A stretch of 64,000 nucleotides of DNA from Erinaceus europaeus (taxonomy: Eukaryota; Chordata; Mammalia; Eulipotyphla; Erinaceidae): positions 115,958,175 through 116,022,174 of the forward strand of contig NC_080172.1 in NCBI RefSeq assembly GCF_950295315.1, in the 5' to 3' direction. The translations under genes and the position numbers were made by a program. Of the stretch, positions 53,446-63,495 are shown piece after piece; position 1 is the first letter of the stretch, and every line of letters begins with the position of its first letter. The notes beneath the pieces were generated by a model. The model was not told the origin of the DNA. It searched no databases and saw only the letters and a program-made list of their open reading frames with translations.

Positions 53446-53674
53446 CTGCATGATTGACTCAGCAGGTAACAAACAAATACAAAACAAACACTAATTAAGA
53501 GAGCACCAGGCTGACAGCTTCTCTGGAAGACACCTGCAAATTAGATCTTCACTGGTTTTTAAAAGTGAGGCCAAATTTACCTGGAATGAAATTCACAACT
53601 TAACTTGCTTGATGGTCAGGGTTTCTGTTAGAGCTTCTGCTTGCCTGACTCCACGACTTCCTATGGATCTTTCC
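53446..53674. other. No feature recognised
   Basis: AT-rich non-repetitive sequence. Confidence 0.35.
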
Positions 53675-53900
53675 TTCTCTCTCTCTCTCTCTCTCTTTCT
53701 TTCTTTCACAACAATAGGGGGTGAGAAGCAGAGGAAGAGGGGAGCAGAGAAGGAGAGACACGGCAGCACTGTTCCACCATTTGCGAACGTCCCCTGAGCA
53801 GGGGTTTCCCTTCTGGTGCCTGGGGCTCAGACTGGGGCCTCTCGCACGGTACAGCGCTGTTCTACTGACTGAGCATCTCCAGTCCACCCCCCATTTGTTG
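53675..53900 (-). mobile_element. SINE-D copy
   Basis: (CT)n tail, GTGAGAAGCAGAGGAAGAGG, GCACTGTTCCACCATTTGC, CTACTGACTGAGCATCTCC. Confidence 0.6.
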
Positions 53901-53944
53901 TTGTCATTACTATTATTATTATTTAAACATCCCACTTAGTTTTT

Positions 53945-54513
53945 AAAAATTATCTTTATTTATTTATTGGATAGAGACAGGCAGAAATTCGGCCAGGCTT
54001 CCCTGGACAGACGACCCCACCCATGTGTCCTGGAGCCTCCCCTCCCCAGAGCCCTGCCCCACTAGGGAAAGAGAGAGGCAGACGGGAGTATGGACCGACC
54101 AGTCAACGTCAACACCCATGTTCAGCGGGGAAGCAGTTACAGAAGCCAGACCTTCCACCTTCTGCATCCCACAACGACCCTGGGTCCATGCTCCCAGAGG
54201 GATAGAGAATGGGAAAGCTATCAGGGGAGGGGGTGGGATATGGAGATTGGGTGGTGGGAATTGTGTGGAATTGTACCTCTCCTATCCTATGGCTTTGTTA
54301 ATGTCTCCTTTCTTAAATAAAAAATAAAAAAATAAAAGAGAGAGACAGGCAGAAATTGAGAGGGAGGGGGAAATAGAGAGGTGAGAGACAACTACAGCCC
54401 TGCTTCACCACTCGCAAAACTTTCCTCCCACAGGTGGGAACTGGGGGGGCTCAAACCTGATTCCTTGTGCACTGTAACAGGTGCGCTCAACCAGGTGCGC
54501 CGCCACCCGACCC
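53945..54513 (-). mobile_element. SINE-B interrupted by repeat family X
   Basis: 53945-53989 (TTTATTTATTTATTGGATAG, AGAGACAGGCAGAAATT) and 54341-54513 (GAAATTGAGAGGGAGGGGG to GCGCCGCCACCCGACCCC) are one SINE-B. Confidence 0.9.
53990..54340 (+). mobile_element. Repeat family X insertion with 17-bp target-site duplication
   Basis: AGAGACAGGCAGAAATT is repeated exactly at 53973-53989 and 54341-54357. The insert is 5'-truncated (starts CGGCCAGGCTTCC) and ends GGTGGTGGGAATTGTG, CTATGGCTTTGTTAATG and an AAATAAAAAATAAAAAAATA tail. Long target duplication, A-rich tail and truncation show LINE-type retroposition, not LTR integration. Confidence 0.92.
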
Positions 54514-54649
54514 CTTGTTACTATTATTTTGTGTGTGTGGAATAGAGTTTTGAGCGGCACTGCTGGAGTGAGGCTAGAGAGAGCACTGGAGCTGGTGGGG
54601 GACTGAGAGACAAGATGTGGGCGAGTGAGAGGGAAGACGGAGTGCAGGC

Positions 54650-54810
54650 AGTCTTGGCCACCATGTCTGACCCACTGTCTTCATTAGCCTGGATCACCTG
54701 GGCCAAGGTACGCAGATGCGTCTTTTGTTGAGTGGACTTGTCCCTCCAAACTCACATGTTGACATTCTAACCCCAGTGCATCACAGTGTGACCTTTGAGA
54801 AGGGTTTTGT
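54650..54810. repeat. Direct duplicate, copy 1 (see 55.69 kb)
   Basis: GGCCACCATGTCTGACCCAC, TGTCTTCATTAGCCTGGATC, CTCACATGTTGACATTC and GCATCACAGTGTGACC occur in the same order at 55.69-55.86 kb. The latter words resemble an old mammalian LTR/MaLR-type repeat. Confidence 0.6.
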
Positions 54811-55017
54811 TTTCTTCTTTGTCGGATTTACAGTTGAATGAATAATGGGTAACTCTCAAAACTGCTCCTCCCTCAGGGGTCCCCGGCTTGATGAGTGACA
54901 GCTTTGTGCTTCTAGGTGCTTCCACACAAAACTTGGAGTCATCTGCACGTCCTGTCTGTCCCACTCCACATTTGATCTAGTTAGTGAGCCCTGTCTGATC
55001 TTCCTACCACTTTTTTC

Positions 55018-55218
55018 TCATATTTATTTATTGAATAGAGACAGGCAGAAATCAAGAGGGAAGGGGATGACAGAGCAGGAGAGAGACAGAGAGACACCTG
55101 CAGCCCTGCTTCACCACTCGCAAAGCTTTCCCCCTGTAGGTGGGGACCGGGGGTTTGAACCTGGGTCCTTGTGCACTGTAATACGTGCACTCGACCAGGT
55201 GCGCCACCACCTGGCCCC
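55018..55218 (-). mobile_element. SINE-B with target-site duplication
   Basis: CTTCCTACCACTTTTT occurs at about 55001-55016 and 55217-55232. GACAGGCAGAAATCAAGAG body, GGGGGTTTGAACCTGGG, GCGCCACCACCTGGCCCC. Confidence 0.92.
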
Positions 55219-55279
55219 TTCCTACCACTTTTTACCTGCCTGGCTGGTTGTTTCCTAACGGTATTATTACAGCCATCTC

Positions 55280-55640
55280 TAGCTGGCCTCTGGGCTTCCA
55301 CCTTGCCTCCCTATAATCCCCGGCAGTCAGAGGGATCCTGGTGAGACACGGACCAAGCTGTGTCTCTCCTCTGCTTCTTGTGACTACTCGCCTCTCTCTC
55401 ATGAGTGGAATTCTGCTTCAGAGTCAGCACAGTCCATTTCTCGCCAGCCTGAGCTCTTTTTCTAGAAGCCCCCCCTTCTTTCCCCAAGCTTTCCTGGTCA
55501 GGTCCGTGGACACACCAGTCAAGCTCGTGTCTCTGGTCTGTTCCTCTCTTGTTCATCCTCGGCCTCAGGCCTCCCGAACAGCCTTTGTCCTCGTTCCTTC
55601 ACTTCCTTCAGATAGCCACCCACTTGTCCCTTGTCTAGAA
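55280..55640 (+). mobile_element. L2-like relic, weak
   Basis: C/T-rich with GGTGAGACACGGACCAAGC, TCTCCTCTGCTTCTTGTGAC, CCTTCACTTCCTTCAG. L2-like in flavour but not secure. Confidence 0.3.
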
Positions 55641-55687
55641 AGGTTCCCCAGTTCCTTATGAGACACTGACCTGGACATGCCTCTGCA

Positions 55688-55868
55688 TGGCCACCATGTG
55701 TGACCCACTGTCTTCATTAGCCTTGACCATCTGGGTCAAGGGTCAAGCTAGGCAGGCGAGTCTTTGCCACTTGTTACGGGATGACGGGATGACTTGTCTC
55801 CTTCAAACTCACGTGTTGGCTTCTAATCCCAGCGCATCACAAAGTGACCTTCTCTAGAGAAGGCGGCT
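55688..55868. repeat. Direct duplicate, copy 2
   Basis: GGCCACCATGTGTGACCCAC, TGTCTTCATTAGCCTTGACC, CTCACGTGTTGGCTTC and GCATCACAAAGTGACC parallel 54.65-54.81 kb. It is about 1.03 kb away in the same orientation. Confidence 0.6.
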
Positions 55869-55871
55869 TTT

Positions 55872-55955
55872 GTTTTTCTTTATTGGGATTGATAGTCAAC
55901 AGTAAAATATAGTAGTTGGTACATGTGTAATATTTCTCAGTTGTCTGTGCTTATT
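55872..55955 (-). mobile_element. L1 3' end, short
   Basis: TTTGTTTTTCTTTATTGGG, GATAGTCAACAGTAAAATA, ATTTCTCAGTTGTC. Confidence 0.7.
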
Positions 55956-55964
55956 TTTATTTTT

Positions 55965-57360
55965 TTTGGTTTTCTTTTTTCTAATTTAATTTTTTATTTA
56001 TAAAAAGGAGACATTGCAGGTGGTAAAGCAGGTCTGCAGGTGTCTGTCTTTCTCTACCCCCCTGTCTTCCCTTCCTCTCTCCATTTCTTTCTGTCCTATC
56101 TAACAATGATGACATCAATAACAACAATAACTACAACAATAAAACAAGGCAACAAGGGCAACAAAAGGGAATAAAATAAATAATAAATAAATAAATTAAT
56201 TAAAAAAAGGAAACATTGACTAAACCATAGGATAAGAGGGGTACAACTTCACACAGTTCCCAATACCAGAAATCTGTATCCCATCCTGTCCCCTGATAGC
56301 TTTCCTATTCTTTATCCCTCTGCGAGTATGGACCCAGAGCCATTGTGGGATGCAGAAGATGGAAGGTCTGGATTCTATAATTGCTTCCACGCTGAACATG
56401 GGCATTGACAGGTCCATCCATACTCCCAGCCTGTCTCTCTATTTCCCTAGTGGGGAAGGGCTCTCGGGAAGCAGAGCTCCACGACACATTGATGAGGTTG
56501 TCTGTCCAGGGAAGTCTGGTCAACATCATGCTGGCATCTGGAACCTGGTGGCTGAAAAGAGAGTTAACATACAAAGCTAAACAAATTATTGACCAATCAT
56601 GAACCTAAAGGCTGGAATAGTGCAGATGAAGAGTTGGGGGGCCCTCCATTTTGTAGATAGCTAGTAGGCATATTTTAGTTATATTCCACAGGGCCTGTGG
56701 CTATACTAGTGTTTTGTTGTTGTTGTTTGTTTGTTTTTTGCCTGAGCCTGAAATCTGATATGTAGATGGATCCTAATTATTGTCTGGGGAGGTGATGTCA
56801 TGGCTGACAGAAGGACCAGAAAGCTGGATCAGGGAAGAGAGTAGCTCCCAAATATGGGAAAGGGGTATAAATATTGTTGACTGTAAACCACATTGATTTG
56901 ATGTGATCTGGGGCCCATATTCAGCTTAGGAGCCTATGTGACCTCTGCATCCTTGTAGATCTGAGCTCACATTCTGTGGTCATGTGTACGTTCCAAGCTG
57001 CCCCAATATCAGGACCCATCTTCCTCAGGTGGAGCATAGAGTATGTTGTCCAGCCTCCCTTCGGAGGATGGAACATTCTCTACCATTGTTGATCCAAGTT
57101 GAGGGCAAGGTCCTATGGGGGCTCACAAAGGGGTCTATTTTGTTGTTCCTGATAGAGATGACCAAAAACAATGGAGAGAGGGATTTATTTGAGGTCTAGG
57201 CCCATCATGTCTGTTTGGGAATCTCAGGACTCCCCGATTAGGGCCCCAGCTGATGGGGTGGCCTGATAGTGACTAAAGAGTCATCATTAAAGTATGCCAG
57301 TCTCTTGCCCTTATTCAACTTTTGCATTCCTTGCTTTGATAAGGTTATCTTTGGAGTGAG
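55965..57360 (-). mobile_element. Repeat family X, longest copy
   Basis: Tail near 55965-56014 and 56203-56260 (AAACATTGACTAAACCATAG, GGGGTACAACTTCACACAG), CACGCTGAACATGGGCATTG, GCTGGATCAGGGAAGAGAG, GTATAAATATTGTTGACTG, CAGCCTCCCTTCGGAGG, GATGGGGTGGCCTGATAG. At least 1.2 kb without an open frame. It may continue to about 57.95 kb, where no other copy is available for comparison. Confidence 0.75.
56015..56202 (+). mobile_element. SINE-A, 5'-truncated, in the X tail
   Basis: Starts in the body (GGTAAAGCAGGTCTGCAGG) and ends in CAACAATAAAACAAGGC, AACAAAAGGGAATAAAATA. Flanked by AAAAAGGAgACATTG / AAAAAGGAaACATTG. Confidence 0.85.
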
Positions 57361-58104
57361 TGAGAGAACTGTAATAGGAAGTAGGTGAGGAGGGTATCTA
57401 AGTCTAAGTAGACGCTATTTCATTAGGAACTTGATACTGACTCACTGCAGACTATTGTGTACTTTTGCTTTCAGGCATATATTTTGCCCTAATTTATGGA
57501 TATGTGTGAACATATGCTCTATCTCACAGGACCTAGTCTATATCTAGGTTTTGGGACTTTGTTAGGAAGTGAGCCTCCTGGAATGGAATTAGAGAATACT
57601 ATGAAAGGAAAGGTCTCACCGGAGTAATGAGGGTGAAGGGTCGACATTCCATGCCTGACGTCTCTGGACACAGTCTGAAGTGAAGCATGCTGAGGTGGTA
57701 CTCCTTGCGATAATTAGGTTGGGATCAGTGGATGCAATATCGTGTGGTATGAATTGAGAGAAGCAAGCAGGAAAGTGAGCCCCACACTAGAGGTTCCAGG
57801 ACTGGGAGAAATACAGGCTCTAAAGAGGAAGCGGGAGGTTCCTGCTGTCTTAGGGTTTAAGAAGACAATAGATAGTTATTGCTATAATCACATTATTTGG
57901 AAATTGGGTTAACTTTGAAAAATCCCTTTGTTAGGATTTGCTGTATCACACACAGCATCACCATAATTTATGTCTTTGACATTATTTGTATATAGCTGTG
58001 CCACTGGTTGCTTCTGTTCTCCCTGGTCTAAGCTTTTCAGAGAGTCAACATATCAAAGACTCAGCCTATGTATTAAAAGGACTCAGTCTGTGCTTTAAAA
58101 AGTT
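57361..58104. other. Unassigned, possibly the 5' part of family X
   Basis: Non-coding; no SINE or L1 visible. Only one copy exists in the window, so membership in X cannot be tested here. Confidence 0.35.
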
Positions 58105-59187
58105 TGAGACATTCAATCAATTTTCCCCCTCTCATATTAATTGAATAGTGATTTATACAACTACAAATTGATAGGAGTGTACATAAACACTATTCCCACC
58201 ACCAAAAGACTGTGTCCCATCCCATCCCCCTCTTCCCCTCTCCCCCTCCATGAAGCTGAACATCTACCCTCACCCTCAACCCAGGGGTTTTACTTTGGTG
58301 CCCTACTCCAGATTTAGTAGGATTTTAGTTTCCTGCTTTTAGTTTCTCTTTCTGTTCTTCTTTCTCAACTTGTGTTGATGAGTGGGATCATCCCATACTC
58401 ATCTTTATCTTTCTGACTTAGCTCACTTTACATAATTCCTTCTAGCTCCATCCAAGATGGGTCAGAGAAGGTGGATTCATTGTTCTTAATAGCTGTGTAG
58501 TATTCCATTGTGTATATAGACCACAGCTTTCTCAGCCACTCATTGGTTGCTGAGCACCTGGGTTGCTTCCAGGTTTTAGCTATTATGAATTGTGCTGCTG
58601 TGAACATAGGAGTACACACATCTTTTTGCTTGGGTGTTATGGAGTCCTTGGGGTATATCCCCAGGAGAGGGATTACAGGGTCATATGGAAGGTCCATGTC
58701 TAGCCTTGTGAGAGTTCTCCAGACTTCTCTCCAGAGAAGATGGACCAATTTACATCCCCACCAGCAGTGCAGAAGGGTTCCTCTGTCACCACAGCCTCTC
58801 CAGCATTTGTTGCTGCTGTCCTTTTTGGTGTATGCCATTCTCACAGGGGTGAGGTGGGATCTCAGTGTTGTCTTTGTTTGCATTTCTCTGACAATCAGTG
58901 ACCTGAAACAATTTCTCATGTGTTTGTTAGCCTTTTGGATCTCCTCTGAAGTGAACGTCTTGTTCATATCCTCTGCCCATTTTTGGATGGGCTCATTTGC
59001 TTTTTTGTTGCTAAGTTTGCTGAGCTCTTTGTATATTTTGGTGATTAGTCTCTTGTCTGATGTATGGCATGTGAAGATCTTCTCCCATTCTGTGAGGGGT
59101 CTCCTTGTTTGTGTGATAGTTTCTTTGGCTGTGCAGAAGCTTTTCAATTTGATGTCGTCCCATTGGTTTGTTCTGTTCTTATTTTTC
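58105..59187 (-). mobile_element. L1 3' kilobase, 5'-truncated
   Basis: From the 3' UTR (58130-58430: GGTGGTGGGAATAGTG on the minus strand, TATAAATCACTATTC) through the ORF2 C-terminus to about 59187, where a SINE-A is inserted. The 3' UTR is a third type, distinct from those at 29.16 kb and 59.69 kb. Confidence 0.92.
58428..59187 (-). pseudogene. L1 ORF2 C-terminal fragment
   Basis: An unbroken 239-codon frame (58428-59147), continuing upstream to the SINE. It contains the L1 C-terminal Cys/His motif C-x3-C-x7-H-x4-C ([18 protein letters not shown]), then [31 protein letters not shown] and [13 protein letters not shown]. The endonuclease and reverse-transcriptase domains are absent. Compared with the 25.9-kb copy it stops about 25 codons early (EGIM then TAA), so even this end is damaged. 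Confidence 0.93.
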
Positions 59188-59457
59188 TTTTTTTATTTAT
59201 TTATTTAATTTATTTATTCCCTTTTGTTGCCCTTGTTGTTTTATTGTTGTTGTCGTTGTTGGATAGGACAGAGAGAAATGGAGAGAGGAGGGGAAGACAG
59301 AGAGGAGGAGAGAAAGACAGACACCTGCAGACCTGCTTCACCGCCTGTGAAGCGACTCCCCTGCAGGTGGGGAGCCGGGGTTCGAACCGGGATCCTTATG
59401 CCGGTCCTTGTGCTTTGCACCACCTGCGCTTAACCCGCTGCGCTACAGCCCGACTCC
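59188..59457 (-). mobile_element. SINE-A with 15-bp target-site duplication
   Basis: CTGTTCTTATTTTTC is exact at 59173-59187 and 59458-59472. Full tRNA-like head, with the GGTTCGAACC B-box region intact. Nearly identical to the 29.82-kb copy. Confidence 0.96.
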
Positions 59458-59687
59458 CTGTTCTTATTTTTCAACTTGTGTAGAGAAGGGTCTTTACAAA
59501 GGTCCCTAAGTTGAAATGTGTCTTTACCATGAGCTTTGAGGTGCTGTGACGGTTGTCTTAGTAATAAAAGGGGGGTTGGGAGGGGAGATTTGAAGAAAGG
59601 CACATAAATGGAGGTGGGTGGTCACCATGAGAGGGTGAAATTGACCACTTAGAGACCAGGAGAAAGGCCTGTAGGAGATCTCTTCCT

Positions 59688-59925
59688 CAACAGAAGAGGA
59701 GACACAAAGCAGAACTTGGGCTGGGCTTAGGGCTTTGAACCAAAGTAAAGGACTCTGGGTGGGGGGGGGGTTTAGGCCCTGAAACATGGAGGAGGATCTA
59801 GGGGTGGGCGTGGAGTTAGAGTGTTACGTGGAAGACTGAGAAATGCTACACAGGTGCCTACTACTGTATCTTACTGTAGACTGCCAACCATTAATCTCCC
59901 CAATAAAGAAAAGAAAGACAAAAGA
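59688..59925 (+). mobile_element. L1 3' UTR insertion with target-site duplication
   Basis: GAGATCTCTTCCT at 59675-59687 and 59926-59938. Contains AAAGTAAAGGACTCTGGG, GAAACATGGAGGAGGATC, CCCCAATAAAGAAAAG. Extremely 5'-truncated (238 bp). Confidence 0.93.
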
Positions 59926-59939
59926 GAGATCTCTTCCTT

Positions 59940-60544
59940 ACTGTCCTCAGAAGGGACCAGCCTTGGTGTTACTACAGTTTTGAATTTCAAGTCCTCAAGA
60001 TTTGAGATAATGCATCTCTGTTGTTTTCACTCAGTTTGTGACTGAAACAAATTCTGATACGCTGCCAAGTCACCCTTCCCCTCCTTTTTCGTACACTGGG
60101 CTTTGGAGAGGAGTCGTATGTGCAGCCCACACTATGATCTACCTTCTGGTGGACAGTGGGTCCAGAGAGTAGACAGATTCCTCATTCATGGGTAAGATAC
60201 TTTAGTCTTCTGCATATTGTCTGTTTCCCAAGATAAGCTCTAACTCATGAGGACATGCATTTTGGCCCGGTGGTTCCCAATTATAGACTAGCTTGAATCA
60301 ACACAACTAATGAGTCAACAGTGACTAGGAATGCAGTGTATTACCTAGTTTGAGGATATCTATTGCTAGAATAAATAAAAGCATCCTCAAAAGTTAGTAC
60401 TACAGATCTCCCCAAATATTAAATCTCATGAAGTCTGGAAAACAGGGGAACAGAAGAGATATACCAAAAGAAATACCAACCTAAAGAGAGCTGCTGTGAC
60501 TTTCATAACCACAGATAACACATTATAAATGGTAATGCTATTTT
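59940..60544. other. Unassigned non-repetitive sequence
   Basis: No gene, SINE or L1 seen. Moderately AT-rich. Confidence 0.4.
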
Positions 60545-60780
60545 TTTTCTTTTCTTTTGTCACTAGAGGTATTTCTGGGGCTCAGAACCTGCAAGACTCC
60601 CAGTAGCCATAATTTTCCTTGCTTGAGGTAGAGGGGGATAGGCAGAGAGCAAAGGGAAGACCCCGAGCACTGCTCCACACAGCCGAGTCACCTCTCCAGG
60701 TGCTTGGATCTGGGTGCGTGTGCACGATGATGTGTGCACTGTGCCGGTGAGTCGCCCGCTAGCTAGCCCCCAGACTCTGG
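60545..60780 (-). mobile_element. SINE-D long form
   Basis: CACTAGAGGTATTTCTGGGG, GACTCCCAGTAGCC, GAGCACTGCTCCACACAGCC, GGTGAGTCGCCCGC. Confidence 0.55.
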
Positions 60781-61165
60781 CTGACACTGATCTGTTGATT
60801 TGTATTGTTAACATGTGATAGGTTAGTAAATATACTATGTGCTACTGAGAGAGTAAGGAAAGAGTTGTCACATGAAGTTAAATTGGAAAGTTGGCACAAC
60901 TGGAAAATCAGAACAATTCTGATCATAGATGGTCTAATAACATGCCCTCAAAATTTATTTTTTGTTTATTTCCCACCCCCTTTTTTTCTTCCTTGCATAT
61001 CCCACACTGGGTATTGGAGAATCTTGTGACTTGGAAACATCAGGCAGGCAGGCAGGCAGGAAGGAAGGAATAAAGGCAGAAAGGAAGAATTGCACTCCCC
61101 CCCTCAAAAACCTGCTCTCTGTTACTACATAGCAAGAAAGGGATAGCTTAGCAAGACAGGAACTT
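60781..61165. other. Unassigned, with GCAG/GGAA microsatellite
   Basis: (GGCA)n and (AAGG)n at about 61042-61070. Otherwise nothing recognised. Confidence 0.45.
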
Positions 61166-61167
61166 CT

Positions 61168-61360
61168 AATTACCTTTATGTATGGGAGAGACAGTCAGAA
61201 ATCGAGAGAGAAGGGGGAGATAGAGAGGGAGAGAGACAGAGAGACACCTGCAGACCAGCTTTACCACTTGCAAAGCTCTTACCCTGCAGGTGAGGACCCA
61301 GGAGCCCTGGATTCTTGCATATTGTAACATGTGCACTCAAGCAGGTGGGCCACCACCTGG
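61168..61360 (-). mobile_element. SINE-B copy
   Basis: GAGAGACAGTCAGAAATCG, GACACCTGCAGACCAGC, GCCACCACCTGGCCCCC. GCAGGAACTT-type words flank it. Confidence 0.87.
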
Positions 61361-61362
61361 CC

Positions 61363-62040
61363 CCCAGAAGGCAGGAACTTTTAGACGATGATGACTGTAC
61401 CCCAGCTAAACGCCATCAAAAATAACCTTGACTCCAGTCTCGCCCGGAGAGTGAAGGCTGAGTAGAAAGCCCAACTGAACCCCTTTGCTGCCATCAGAGA
61501 AAGCTGAGAGGTTGTGGCCTCATTTCTCACCAAGTGCTATGGGGGTGGGAGGGCTCCCTGGCCCTGAGGTGTCTGTGGTCTTTTGCCATCCTGCGTTCAC
61601 TCCTCACCAGGGAGGTGTCTGAGGAGCCTGGAAGAGGCTTGGGACTTTCTTTAGTGTCCAGGGTCATGAGGCTAGGCTCTGCCCAATAGTTTGAAGAGAG
61701 GCTGTAATGGCAATTACTAGCAGGGCACTTGGGGCTCTCCCTGCCCAGTGGGGAGCCTCAGACCCCAGCTCCCACTTGATGGCAACCAGGAAACCTCTGC
61801 AGAGGCTGAGTGGGGAGCAAGGATGTGGCTTCTCTCTTTCGACACTGGAGCAGTAGTAGAGGAAAACTTGCCACAGCATAGTATTCAAGTTGAGCCTCAC
61901 AACAAAAAATTCCACTGTCCAGTTCTCAATAGAAAATTACGTTATACCAAGAGCTAGGAAAATTTCGACTTGAGTGAGCAAAGACAATCTGCCCACTGAG
62001 ATACACTGAGATGACAGACACTGGGGTTATTCAACAAATA
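61363..62040. other. Unassigned non-repetitive segment
   Basis: Two opposed open frames of 69-83 codons (61664-61957) show no known domain. Confidence 0.4.
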
Positions 62041-62056
62041 TTTTCAAGTATCTTTT

Positions 62057-62370
62057 TAAAAAAAATTTATTTCTTTATTGGGGAATTAATGTTTTACATT
62101 CAACAGTAAATACAATAGTTTGTTCATGCATAACATTCCCCAGATTCCCATTTAACAATACAACCCCCACTATGTCATTCATCATCCTTCATGGATCTGT
62201 ATTCTCCCCACCCACCCACCCCAGAGTCTTTTACTGTGGTGCGATATGCCAATTCCAGTTCAGGTTCTACTTGTGTTTGCTCTTCTGATCTTGTTTTTCA
62301 ACTTCTGCCTGAGAGTGAGATCATCCCATATTCATCTTTCTGTTTCTGACTTATTTCACTTAACATGAAT
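62057..62370 (-). mobile_element. L1 3' end with 16-bp target-site duplication
   Basis: TTTTCAAGTATCTTTT at 62041-62056 and 62371-62386. Body as at 29.16 kb (CTTTATTGGGGAATTAATG, CATTCAACAGTAAATAC, CTTCTGCCTGAGAGTG). 5'-truncated at the ORF2/3' UTR border. Confidence 0.96.
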
Positions 62371-62407
62371 TTTTCAAGTATCTTTTATAAAGTGGTTCAA
62401 AGAGCAC

Positions 62408-62441
62408 TTAAAAAATATTTACTTATTAACAAGGGAGGAAG

Positions 62442-62481
<40 letters not shown>

Positions 62482-62572
62482 GAGGAGAGTGAGAAAGGAC
62501 CAGAGTAACACTCTGGTATACGGGATGCTGGGGATCAAACATAGGACCTCATGCTTGACTGTCCAACTCTTT
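62408..62572 (-). mobile_element. SINE-C/D copy with (GA)n
   Basis: (GA)n 62440-62478, GACCAGAGTAACACTCTGG, GGGGATCAAACATAGGACC. Confidence 0.6.
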
Positions 62573-62574
62573 TT

Positions 62575-63075
62575 ATTTATTTATTTTTATATTACAGAAT
62601 TACATGTCGATAGGGGTTTGAATCTGCTCATTCCCACCACCAGAGATCTGAACCTTCACTCTCCCCACTGCAATCCACAACAGTTCCCCTCAAGTTGTAG
62701 ACAGGGGCCAACCATCTTCTCTACAACTCTCTGTCCACATTTATACATAGTTGCCCTTTCTTTTTCTGATTCACTCCTCTCTTTCCCTCTACATTGTAGC
62801 TACCTCCACATGGCCCTCTCCTTTTCCTTCTCTCTCTGGGTGCTGAGGGAGCTGGAGTGCAGAGTCCTCTTATCTTCATCCTGTCACTTCTCCCCCGCTG
62901 GGAGTATGGATCAAGGTTGTTTCTGGGGAGCAGAAGGTAGGAATTCTGGTTTCTGCAGCTGCTTCTCAGCCGAGCATGGGCATTGACAGTTCGATCCATA
63001 CTCCCAACCTGTTTCTATCTTTCCCTAGTAGACCAGAGCTCTGGAGATGCGAGGGTCCAGGGACTGTCCAACTTC
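62575..63075 (-). mobile_element. Repeat family X, older copy
   Basis: ATTACAGAATTACATGTCG tail, CATTCCCACCACCAGAG, GCTGGGAGTATGGATC, GAGCATGGGCATTGACAG. Shares a middle segment with the 1.1-kb copy. Confidence 0.68.
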
Positions 63076-63089
63076 CACTTCACCAACTC

Positions 63090-63495
63090 TTGAGTCACTC
63101 AAGAACATTATAAACAATCTTGAGAAAATTAAAAGAAAAATACAAAGCAAAGAACTGGAAGGTCTATAAAAGAGCCAAATGGAAATTTCAGAACTTAAAA
63201 ATACAATAACTGAATAAAAAACTCAGTATGTAGACTCGACAGTGGAATGAGAAAGACACAGGAAAGATTCAGTAGAGTTGAAGATAGAAAGAATGACATG
63301 AATTACCCATCAGAGCAAAGAGGAAAGAACAGACTTAGGAAATGAATAGAACTTCAGGGACCTACATAATAAGAAATTTAATATACAGCGACTGGAATCT
63401 CAGAAGAGGAGAAGGCGAAGGAGGAAAAGAGTACTCAAAGAAATAACGGGAAATTTTCCTAAAGTTAATAGAAAATATGAGGCTACAGGTCCAAT
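63090..63495 (+). mobile_element. L1 ORF1-region (HAL1/L1M-like) fragment
   Basis: AAATGGAAATTTCAGAACTT, AACTGAATAAAAAACTCAG, GTAGACTCGACAGTGGAATG, AGAATTACC-like words, CAGGGACCTACATAATAAG and GAAATAACGGGAAATTTTCC follow the nucleotide order of old mammalian L1 ORF1. The frame is broken. It stops at about 63495, where the next element begins. Confidence 0.65.

Noticed and set aside
63090..63495. L1 ORF1-like stretch as part of the jockey-like element
   Set aside because: It lies on the opposite strand, follows mammalian L1 word order and is far more decayed than the adjoining reverse-transcriptase segment.
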